Source: Parus major (Eukaryota; Chordata; Aves; Passeriformes; Paridae). Taken from it: a stretch of DNA of 64,000 bases. The notes under the pieces were generated by a model. That model was given only the letters and a program-made list of their open reading frames with translations. It did no database searches and was not told where the DNA came from. Location of the stretch: NCBI RefSeq assembly GCF_001522545.3, contig NC_031773.1, forward strand, positions 22,952,664 to 23,016,663. Reading direction: 5' to 3'. A program made the translations under genes and the position numbers. Shown piece after piece: positions 50,315 through 62,300 of this stretch (position 1 is its first letter; each line of letters starts with the position of its first letter).

Positions 50315-53300
50315 GTGGGGCTGAGCTTCCCTGCACTTCGGGCCGCGCGGTCTCGGGCTGAGGGGCGGCCTCGGCTTGGAGCCGTGAGGGGGAGCGGAGC
50401 GCGGTGGCAGCCAGGGGAGGGTGCGGCTGGTGCTTCCTCTGAGGCTGTTTCCTACCAGGGTCGTGCTGGTGTACCCTCAGTCCTGTAATGAATACTGAAT
50501 TGTAGAAGTTTATCTCATTACCTAAGTTTATCTTACTTTCTAAGCTCTTAATGTTTATTTAAAAGCTCTTCCCTTAGGTAGTGGACTCTAGTCCTAATCA
50601 TATTTCAGCATGAGAGTAAATTTGAAAGTGGCCGGGGGCCTGTAAAGCTGTTTTATATCTTAAATCTCTTGAGACTGTTCCTTGCTAACTGGAAGATTTC
50701 AGTAGTTTTATTGCTTCTAACAGGTGTGAAGTCTCCATCGGTGTGAAGTAGATTCTGTGAGGCTTTTTAACTGTGGGTTTGTCTCATGACTAGAATTGAA
50801 AAATGGAAGTACAAGTGAATTCTAGAGGTATTAAGCTGAAGGTTATAGCCAGTGTTTAAGAGGCCTTGATCTTTAAATAGATGCTCCTATCCAAAGATGT
50901 GCATTGTTTGAAAATTGTTGTCTGAGTACGTTAAAAATAGGGCCAAATTGTTCTATTTTTCTTTCTCCACTTTGGTTCTCTAGACACTTTTGTTAGTTTT
51001 TGCAAGAGTTACTGGAAAGATGGGCCACAATATGCTGTAAAAATTGTGTATGTCTAAGTTATAATGTTGGGAATTAAAAACTTATGATAAAAGACAACTC
51101 TTTTTCATACCCACTTCTGTCTAAGGAAACTAGTAAATAATTAGTCCTCTGCGTCCCAGTGTATGTAAATGTTTTTTGCACTTGATACAGCTCCAGAAGC
51201 AATCTTCAGCTGCAGCTACATCTTTAATGGAGAACAAATCTATGATGCTTTTGAAAGCAACTTAAATTGGGCAACTGTCTGATGCATAAGCTAGTCTTTT
51301 GGTCAGTACTTTTTTCAGCCAGAACGTTTATGATGCAGCACTACAAATGCCTCTGCCACCACAGAATTAGGATGACAGTTCACAGCAGTGGACTTGTGCT
51401 GTTAGGCCAGACAGATAGTCACTGAAGTCACTTGACTCAAGCTCAAACTTTCATCTCTGATAGCTGTACTTCACAATATGTGAAATGTAAAAAAAAAAAA
51501 AAAAAAAAGTTAAAAGTACATAAATGCATTGCAAAGTTTTTCTAGTGTCATAAGATGAAAAAGAATCTTAATTGAAATCAAATGATGGTACGTAAAATTG
51601 AGAGCAGCGTGGGAGGATAGCAGGTCTGTTGAGAAAGAAGATATTTCCATTTTCAGAGAATTGAACTTCTCAGAAAAAATGATTTTAAAACTTAGGCTTT
51701 ATAGCAGACCCTGAAAAGATCTACAGAGATGGAGGAACAAAAATTTTACCTTGCTTTTTACCCTCTTCTTCTGTGCTATGTCCTTTCAGAGGTTATTAAT
51801 GCTTTTATACTGAAACCAAGCTATATTGTTTTTGCCTTAAATACTCCCCAGATTTTGACTTAATTTTTCTTTGTTTATCTAGCAGTTGGATCAAATGTTG
51901 CAGGCAGAGAAGAATGAGGCATTAAAGAAGGCCCTGTTTCGTGGTGATGTGTCATTAATTGAAGATCTCTTAAACTCAGGTGGGGAAAGTCAGTTACAAA
52001 GTTGAATATTTTTTATTGACGTCAAGAATACTAAACTTATTTAAAACAAGACATTATATCCTTTACTGATAACATTCACATGTTCCTACATGCACTCAAC
52101 ACATCTTGAAAGATTAAATTACTTTTTCAGTGACTCAGATTCACATTCCTTCTAATTTATGTTTGTCAGTCAGGAGCCCTTGAAATTTAGAAAAATATAG
52201 TGTTTGAGCTATGAAATAAGGTGTTTATTTGTTTTCAGATGCATCTTTAACACACAAATACCAATTACAAATACAGAATTAGGGGTGGTTTAAATTGAAG
52301 GGGAGAATTCAGTGTGTGGTCTTTGGCGTTGAAGGTTGTACAGCATGTGGTAAAAAGGGGAGGCTAGCCTTTTTTATTTTAATGTTCCTCTGGTTTGGAA
52401 ATTCCTTTTCCTCTTTTTTCTTTTTCTTTTTTTTCTTTTTTTTCTTCTCCCCTTCACAGCACTGTTAAGTGTCTGGTATGTGCCCTGTGTAATACTGGTG
52501 TCCTGGCAACATCAGCTGAACAAAGATTTTGTGATTCTAAAAGGTCTAACAGGCTTTTTGTGGCATTTCTCACTAAAAAGTAGTCTGTTTTAACGCTGAA
52601 AGCCTTTTCCCCTGTTGTGTTACTCAGTATTTGTCTTTAATGTGTTTGTTAATCAGTGTTAGGAAGATTGGATCACTTATTGAAGCATCCAGGGCAATCA
52701 GAAACTGCATAGCTGAGTTGACTTGCCTAGTGATAATTGTCAGGAAGTTCTGCTTCAGCAGGCAAGGAGAATATAGTAACCAAGAGCTTGTTCTCTGAGG
52801 AAAATCTGTCTTAGGGAAGAAAGTAGTTTCTTGGTTAGCAATGGGCTTTTCTGAGTTTTGAAACAATGACATTATTTGCCCTTTTAGAAGCCAACTGTTT
52901 CTCAACACAATGAGGCAATGGTTTTCTTTTTAAATTAAGCAAAACTACTGCATGGACTGAAACACAAGAAGCACAGTACAAGCATGAAATATGTCTTGCT
53001 TTGAGAAATTAAATTTAAATTAAATTAAATTTTTATTTATGGTAGGTGTCTGTGCATCAGATTGCTTAATTGTTTTGCTACACCACCCATTTTAAATTAT
53101 TGTATTGCAGTCAAACAGCAATAGTTCACTTTCTGTGCTGATGCCTGCTACACAGAGGACAGTTTTGTGCTGTTGGAAGATGATAATAGGTTTCTGTAAG
53201 AGCAGAGGTTCAGGCTGAGGATTCATATAGTCTAGTTTCCTGTCTTCTGAAAGGAATAAGGCAGTATTATAAAATAATATATAATTTTCTTAAAATGGAA

Positions 53301-56300
53301 AACAGTAAATTCTGATCCATCCAGTCCTGTTCTGCAAAGCAGTAGAGCACAGTATCTATTATGATGACCTTTCTGAAGAAAGGTCACATTGTCCTTCAGG
53401 GCATCTGTGCTCACATTAAATCTTTGCCTCCAGAAGTACCTTTAGTATGTGTTTGGTAGAGCTTGTAGGAGGCTCAGTACCAGCAGTCAGCCAAACTCAA
53501 GGTTTGTGTTGGAAGTGGATTTCCTAGCAACAGTTGGGGCTGTTCCTTCAGGTAGAGTGAGACTGTGTTGTCTTCTGGCTTGGTTAGATGTTACTGTAGT
53601 ATTTTTGATGTCGAGGCAGTTTCACAGAACTTTTTTAGGAGATGGACAAGCACAATGTTTTTCCTTACCACTTTGGTTAAATAGCAACATAGGAAAAAGT
53701 TCCCAAAGTACGTGTCACAAAAAGTAATGCAAGCAAGTAGCACCTTCAAAGATGATTTGGACATTTTGGTTTGCTTTAGGAGTAAAATACTTAACACTAT
53801 ATAATTCATGTGTTCTGTGTCCAAAAATGGAATTAAAAGTTACGACTTCATGACAGGTTAGGCTGATTAAAGATAAAACTACAGTCAGATCTCCCATTTT
53901 CCTTCAACAGTTTGTTCCACTTGTATCTTTGAATGAGTGCTGGAGCTCACCTCATCTTTCGTAAGCCAGTTCAGGGAATTTGAAGTAATAGTAAACAACA
54001 GGAATGGGAGGGTGCCTAGTGTGTGAAAATAATTTTTAATAATAAATGCCACAAATTTATTAGGACAATTTTGGGTGTTTTTTTCGAGTGTTTTTTCCTA
54101 AAGAAGTATTTTTAATTATCTATGGTCACTGTAGGACTAACATGGAACCAAATGATGTAAACTTTTCTAGAGGAAGTAATATTTGTTGAAGGATTGAAAA
54201 ATGCATAGAGGTTTTTATTAGAAAGTTGTCAGACAAGTATCTCAGTCTGGTACTTGATTCTCGGTGCATTTGGGAGAGCTGGGCTATCTGGGAGGTATAC
54301 TTTCTAGCCATTTTAGTCATTGTGGCTATTACAAAGAGTAACAAACAATTCTGGTGATTGTGTTTGAACCTTGCATAGTCTCCTATTTCTTCTTATTATG
54401 GCAATGATATTTTGAACACAAATCTGCTTGATAACTGTCTTGCAGGACAGTGAATAAAAGGAGCTGTGAAGCAGGAAACCCTAGATGTTGTGATCTTAAT
54501 TGCCTGACAAGCAGTTTGCTTCCACAGCAGTCTTGTTGGCTTGGCAAGAGTCAAATTTCTTCATTTTGATGGAAGAAAGCTATTGCACAGAAGTAGAGAA
54601 AACTGATTCTGTGTGCTTATCAAAATTGCTTTTGCAGCTAAATGTTTGAGGTTTTTAATGTAGTCTTTCTGTGGTACTTAACTCCTTGGATTTAAAACTG
54701 GGCTACATTGATGTCAGTTTTAAGAGTTGTTTTATGGTGTTTTGAATGAAGCTGTATTAAAAAAAAAAGGAAATGTCAAAAGAGATTGCTCTCCCTTGTA
54801 CTAAATGCAAACCAGGTGTAACCTTCGTAATGATACACATTGAGAATAAGTTTTATAAAAAGCATGTTTGTTATGATGCAGTTTCTTGATTTTCATTTCT
54901 TGAATTTTGACAGGTATCAGCATAGAAACTAGCTTTCAGTTTGGATGGACTCCCCTGATGTGTGCAGCCAGCGTAGCTAACTTTGCAGTAGTACGTCTTC
55001 TTCTGGACAGAGGTGCTAATGCATGTTTTGAAATAGGTGAGATGGGAATGAAAAATACTGGCTGGTAATGCTCAGTACCAGACATTGTCTCTATTCTTAT
55101 TCTCTTGTTTACAGGTGTAAGGAAAAAAAAATCAAAAGTTCACAGTGGAACTGAGACTCACTCTACGTTTCACAGTTCTGAAGGAAAAGTAGTTTTAAAG
55201 TAAAAACTGTGTTCTTGGAATTGATCTGGAATTGCTTGATGCATTTTCTTGTTCTTTCTCTCTCAATTCCATTTTCCCCCACACCTCCCAAATCCCAAGT
55301 ATTTTTTTAAAAAGTGTTCGGAAAGTACTTGCTCAAAAATTGTAGTATAAAGTTGTGTGGGTAAAACTAGCTGTGTTTGATCCACTTGTGAACTATGTAT
55401 ATGCAGAATCCAGGTAGCATCTCAAATAACATGAATAGCTTTCCAGTTCATGGGACTCTAATGTAGACTAACCTAAAACTAGAGTGCAATTTTTCTATTT
55501 TCTATTAAGAAAACTGTTCTTCAGTGTGTTACTAGATCACCTTTTTCTGCAGTTCAGTGTAGCTTCTAAGTAGTATCAATTCCTCTGTCAACTTTATTGG
55601 CCTAATAATAACTTTTTTCCTACTGAAATTGTGGTTATTTTCAATCACTTCGATTGCACTGCAACACATATTTATCCCACAGTACTGCCAAGTATGTAAG
55701 AGCAGTCATCATACTTTCCAGTAACTTGCTAGTATTTCAGTAGTAGTAGTAGACTGAAATGCAGGTGCAAATCCGGCTCTGAAAATTTTTTCTAACCTCT
55801 TAGCACTTGGTCAGATTATGAGATTAGAGTAAATTGCCTACACCAAAAGCAGTCATGACTTCTTCTATTCACTGTCCTTGTAGCCAGTTTCAGAGAACTT
55901 ATATGTGTCTGCCTACAGCTTGTACCTGCTCCTTGTTTATGGCTGTAGAAAGCTACAAATGGGTAAGAAACTGCTATGGGCAGTAGTTTAGGCTGACCAG
56001 GTAACCAATGCCATGCATTTTTTCATTTGTGTGATCAGCTGCCTTTGCCCAAAGTAGCACCTCGCTAGGATCAGGTTTCTTGGTTTGCTTCCCTGTTAGA
56101 ATGTGTAGGGAAACTGTAACTAGGGCATGTGGGCAGCAGAGCTCCTTACAAGCCAGGAGCAGTCTTGTAAGTCATTGATTTGGGTCAGACCATGTATGTT
56201 CAGTAAAGCTGTGCTATCCTAAGGGGGTACTAAATCTCACCGCCCTCCTGCTATTTTTTACGTCAGCAGGCAATCATACAAGTGATCCTATAATAATTAC

Positions 56301-59300
56301 CCTTTAACGCTTATAATTCTAATAAACAGCTATACTGTTAATCACCTTGAGTCACTCTTCAATCATTCTTTATGACTAGTTACTTAATTTTACCCTTTTT
56401 GGTAGCTGACAAGAACTAATATATCATTCGCTGTGTGATAGGTTCAAAATGTTGCATTCTTGAGGAATAATTTCACCAGAATTACTGGAGTTTTCATCTA
56501 GCCTGAACATAAAGTTATCTTTTTTTGCAATCTTTTAGCAATTATTGTCTGTAAAAGAGAAATCTAAGAATTCCAAGGTGTTTCTTCCCTTTTGTCTCTT
56601 GCTCATATGTATGAGCTATAGGTAGGCTAACAGAAATTAATTTCCCAGTCTTTATCATTGACTGAGATAATGAATATAAATACAACTGTAGGTTTCTCTC
56701 AAATACCATTCGCAGATTGACAGTGCTTTATTTAAAGTCCTACCATCTTTCCAGTCATGTTCTAGTTGATAATCAGGTTTAATATCTTGAATAAAAACAA
56801 GTGAATTTAAATGTAGAGCTAAGCTGTAGAGGTGAAGGACAAGAAGTGGTGAGAGCAGTGGGCATAGCATCCATAACAAACTTCATGTTTAAATATGGTG
56901 CAATCTGACCTCATTGAAGAATGAAGATTTTAATTATACACAGTCTTAAAATTTCTACAAGAAAATGACAAAATATGTTGTAACACCTGATAAGATGTGA
57001 AGTAGGTGCAGCTAATATACTTCTTAAATGGATGAAGGCATGTTGGAACTTGTGAACAAGTTTGTGCAATAAACAAAATGGGCAGTTACTCAAATGGCAG
57101 TCTTCTAAATGACCCTGGGGCCAACTAACTAAGGTCTTTGAGGTGTTATGTTTCCCCTATGGAAACCATGGTAATCATGGGAAAGGAAGTCTGTTGTGTT
57201 CTGTGGGCAAACAGCAGTTGTACAGTTTTGATTTGTGAGCTAAGGTGGTATATAACACCCAGCTGGTTTCAGAGCTGGAGAAGTAAATATGCTGGTATTC
57301 CTTATGGACTGTGTAGATGCTCTTTAAATCCCCTTTTAAACCAATACTTTTAATACTTCTCCTGCCACTACTGGACCATAGTAAGTTAATAAATTTAATT
57401 CTTCCTCCTTGAGACGTATCATGAAGCCCTTTCGCTTCCAGTGGCTTTTGTATGGGCCTCTGTTCTCCCCAAAATCAGTATCACTATATATTCACAATAC
57501 ATTCCATTTTTCTTGGAACCTAACCCTAACCCATCACAGCCTTTACATCCATTTACTAGAGGGGAGTAACAGGGAGTGAATCTACTGGTGTGGAATGTGT
57601 TTTGAGAAATAAACATCTATAGTTAAGCTCCTATTGTAGCTTTGGAGTACTTTCAAGCCATTATAAACTTCATTAGGAATAGATGTTTATCTTTCGGAGT
57701 TTCTCCTCAGGTGCCTTTGTCTTACCTGGTCATTCTAGTGATTTTCACAGACAGGAGAACAAGATTACAACCTTTTTCCAAATATCATAGAGTATCACAA
57801 TTTCAGTAGCAACTCTAGTAAAGATGAAGACTTTAAAAGGACCTCCTGGATTAGCATGGTATTTACATATGTAATTCTCTAACTACAAATTTCCAAACAG
57901 ATAAATACACTGTGTTGATGGCAGCATGTACTGCACAAGCTTCAGAGGAGAACATCTTGAACACTGTCGAACTTCTTCTATCAAGGAATGCTGACCCTAA
58001 CCTTACTTGCAGGTATTGAAAACTCCACATCTGTGAATACAGTACAAAATTTAATTATCTCTGTGTAATGTAATGTGTTTATAGACATAGCTGTTGATGG
58101 TGGTTAAGATGAAGCATACGTACTTCTTGTAATTTCACTGCTGTTTGTATAAGAAAAGATTAGTATCCAGACAGTTATATCTATTAGTACAATTGTTAGT
58201 CTGAGTAAATAAAACTGTGATCAGCTTTATCAAATTGCAAATATATTCTTCAGCTGAAAAAAAATAAAAATCTTAATTTTTCATTTGACTGAAATATAAG
58301 GGCAAGAAATATGTCTTCTGTCTTTCCTAAATTATATTGTTGCTTCCGCATAGGAATGGCAGTTAAATCAATTAGTTTTTTAATTAAATTTATATCCTAC
58401 TTTTGAACTTTTTGTGGATATCTGGCTATATTCTTTTCACAGAGTGTTTCCTGTGGAAAACAAAATTCTATAATAAAATACATTTATTCCACTGCAATCT
58501 AGAATAATTTTGATTAAAAAGATTAAGCTCCGTTTAGAAACAAGTAATAGCATCCTTCTTCAGTTACAACTTTGTGTCTTGGCAGTTTGAAGCAGTACAT
58601 TGTGAGATGTCTGTAGTTATACAGTCTGATGAAATATTTTATTTTACATTAAAAAGAAATAAATTCTGGACTGACCCCCGGATAAACTGTCTTGCCTCTG
58701 CTGAAAAAAAAAAATACTGTTTAGGTCAACTGGTTTTTCATTTAACAGAATTTTTTATACTACACCTCTTTCATATAATTACCTGGGATATATAGACTGA
58801 GTAGAATAGAATTGAAGGCCTTTGGTTTACCTAAGTAGAATTCAATTACTCAAGGCCCTGAACCTCATTATGAGTATATTGCTGATAGATGGTAGGAGGA
58901 AGAGGAAGGAGGAAACAGAGTTCTGCTGAAATGCAACTGATGTCTGATACCAAATTTAAACACCATTCTTTTATTCTTATCAGAGAGACTAGAAACTGTT
59001 CATGAGAAAAGAGAAAGCTACATATTCTGAAATAATTACATATTGTTGTTGTCAAATAGCTTTGTGTTAGAATAGACATCCTGCTTTAAAATATAGGGGA
59101 ATCTGCATTATTAATGATGCAGAAAATCAAAGACCTAAAAATAGGTCTTTGCATTATTAACTTTGTCTTGGATGTTGGAAATGTAAGTGAGAGTGCAGAG
59201 CTGCAGGTTTGCATTTGGACAGGCCTTTGGCTAAACTTTGGGGGAAAACAGTGTGAATGCTGACACAAGAGGTAGGAATTCTAATTTTTAAATTTTATTT

Positions 59301-62300
59301 ATAAAATTAGAGTATGTTTTGCATGGTTGATCGTCATATACAAATATTTATTTACTATCTTTTTTTGTCTTTAGACCTTGTGCTAACATGAGTTATTCAT
59401 GCATCCAGCAGATGTGGTGGTAACTTTTTCATTTTTGCAGTGTAGTCTTTCTCAGATGAAGAGATAAATTAAGTGACAATCAGAAATGTCATACTTGTGC
59501 TAGATAAAAGCAGAGGCTTGAGAAATCCAGACCTTGTTATCTCAAACCTTTGAGCTGCCTTTCCAGTATTTGGCATATGTGCATGCCACTCCATCATTGG
59601 GTCTGCTCAGGAAACCACTGCTGTTTCTCACAGTCTTCTTGCTCTGTGTTCAGAAATGAGAATAAAACACAATAAACTGCCTTATGTGACGATAAGGGAT
59701 CAAGCAGCCCCTCTTTGTGGCACTGCAGTCCCATTTCACCTGTTTCATTAGAACAAGCAGGATGTCCTTGGGAGTGATCTGAACTGTCAGTGTATTGAGA
59801 TTATTGTGAAAGTACTTCCTGTGTGATCAGCTTAGCACAGGTGAAGAACTAAGGTTCTCATTACTGGGATTTCTCAGCATGTAAGGACCAGAATGATTCT
59901 GGGAAGCTTCTCTTTTGTCTACCACCTGCTGGAATGTGTGTGAATGCAAAACAGAATGCTTAACCTTCATGTAAGGCAGGGTTGAATGTTTATCCTTTCT
60001 CTGTTGCACCATCAGGGCAACCAGTAGGCTCTTTTATTTCAGGTCAGCTGGAGGTGGTAAAACCTGAAGGGAGTGGGTCTAATTTGTAAAGTGTGTGTGG
60101 AGTGGGAAAGAAACTGATTTTTGAAATGCAGAGAAAGAAGGTGAGTGTAGGAATGGGTAGGTAGATGGTTTCTTTGCAAGGGGATACTGTTCTGAAAAGA
60201 ATTCAGTAGCATAACTTCTGATATTTTTGCTGAATCAAAATTGGAAACTGAGTACTGGTGGCTGTAAAAACAGTTTTGTTGATGAGAATGTAGTGTATCA
60301 AAGCATAAGTGCTAGCTAAAGGGTTTTGAAAGTCAAACAAGTAGAGTAATGACGAGGTGAAACAAGAAGACATTGTGAGACCCGCTCTGAACAGCCATTG
60401 TAGAGCTGCTATAGACTGAATGCTTCATTTAAGCGAGTGCTACCTTGAGAAATTTGTTTTGCTTATCTCATGTCATTCACCTTCCTCTTGCTTCAAAATG
60501 TAAATTATATGCTTTATCCCTATCTAAAGCCTGGAAATCTTTAAGTAGTGTGTTTTGAAAACCTTTTTTAACCTGTAGTGCTTTCCTAAAGTTTTACTGA
60601 AGTTTGTTCTTCCAATATTACTTGTTATATAGGGTTTCCCACTTCATCACTAAATCCGACTAAGCCAGAAAATGGGCAGATAGATTATCTTCTATTGCTG
60701 TGGGCACACTGTTGCCACTTAATTTCTCAGTTCCAGGCTTAATGTGCAGCAGTGGAGTAGGGAAACTGGCTCCAAAAGCTTCTGAAGATGCTTCCTGTTT
60801 ATCTGAAGCATTATACAGTTTACAGATCAATAGACTAAAGTAGTGTCTTGCAGTATCATTTCCTTGCTTTGGGATCTCAAAAGGTGGAGACTAAACTCTG
60901 GGTTAAATTGTTTTCTACCTGCTGTATTTTTTTTAGTATTATTGATACACTGATCTTGTTAATAAACACATATACAGTTATGAGACTTCACTTAAAACTT
61001 GTCAAGACCAGAAACTTGAAATAGTGAATTTTCTATAGATGTCTCCCCAGTGGAAAGAAACCTGTGTGTAAATAGGAGACATCTTTCCTTCCTCTATTGA
61101 AATTTTCTAGGAAGGTGAAGTTTGTCTTGCTTGAGATCATGATCCCAAACATAAGCATGTTTATTTGTCAAGTGCAATGAATTGTGCACCACAGATTCAG
61201 TTTAACGATGGCTGTTCAATACATTTTTGAGTCATATGCTTGCCCTCAAGGAGATAAAACATTATCACCAGTTCTGTCATGGCTCCTGATCATCCAGGAT
61301 AGGAGGCTTTGGGGTAGTAGGTCTGTTCTACTCAGCTTGTTTTGTGATGTAAATTTTTCCCCGTTTTTTCCACAAGGTGAAGTGAGCCTGTAAGAATTTC
61401 ACATGTTGTATCTTTGTGTGAACATCACATACTAAGTCTTGGATGGCCCTAGAAACTGAAAAAGCTTCTATTTTTGTCTTTTTCTCCAGTCGTAATATAA
61501 AAGCAGGGAGATTTAGAGCGTGAAGCTGTGTTAAAGGATGTTTACATTGGATATTAGGAAAAGGTTCTTCTGCCAGAGGGTAGTTGGGCATGGGAACAGG
61601 CTGCTCAGGAAAACAGTCATAGCACCAAGTTTGACAGAACTCAAGAAGCATTTGGACAGTGCTCTCAACCATGTGGTGTGATTCTTGGGCTCGTCATGTC
61701 CAGGGCCAGGAGTTGGACTCTATAATCCTTGTGGGTCCCTTCCAACTCAAAATTTTCAGTGACTCTAAAGATAAATAAACAAACAAAAATCTCTCTTCAT
61801 TTGCATGAAGCCCTGCTTTTAATATAGGTGCTGCAAAACTGGAAGCAAACATAGATGTTTTATTAATAAATAGCTTATATGCCTTTTAAGATTTTATTTA
61901 TTTACTGACTGTGACTTGAGTATCATACTCAATATGGAAAAATGTCATGTGGCAAATTGTAGCATACAAAAGGACTTAGTGGGTATTTGGACAAGAAGGT
62001 CATCTGCAAGCCAGACTGCTGAAATACAGCAGTTGCTCAAAATGATGAAAGGATCCTTAAGGTCTGTCTGGATGATTATCATTATACTCTCTATGAACAT
62101 TTTTAGATTGCACTGAGACGTACCAATAAGTTTAGTTTCTCCTCAACTTAAGCAGGAAAGTGGATTTGCCATGTTAAAGCTTGCTGTTGTGGTTGTGGGG
62201 GTTCATTTCAGGGTTAGGAAAACAAGGTTTGTTTTCCCCAGTGCTCTTGTCTCCCTCCTGTGGCCGTACCTGTAAATGGACGCTGCTTTCATGGGGTGGT

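Larger units (their letters stand above)
49750..50430. promoter_or_regulatory. ASZ1: ASZ1 CpG-island promoter
   Basis: GC-rich, CpG-dense block spanning ASZ1 exon 1 and about 0.45 kb upstream, embedded in AT-rich DNA. It includes two tandem GC boxes (GGGGCGGGGCC near 50112-50123 and GGGGGCGG near 50124-50131) and no obvious TATA box. In mammals many germline piRNA-pathway genes have CpG-island promoters silenced by methylation in somatic cells. Confidence 0.85.

Noticed and set aside
50315..50488. Read-through of ASZ1 exon 1 into intron 1 as coding.
   Set aside because: The sequence after CCGCTG|GTGGGG does not match any ASZ1 protein, and exon 2 joins in phase with this donor.
57520..57533. 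CCTAACCCTAACCC, telomere-like.
   Set aside because: Only two units; expected by chance and too short for an interstitial telomere.
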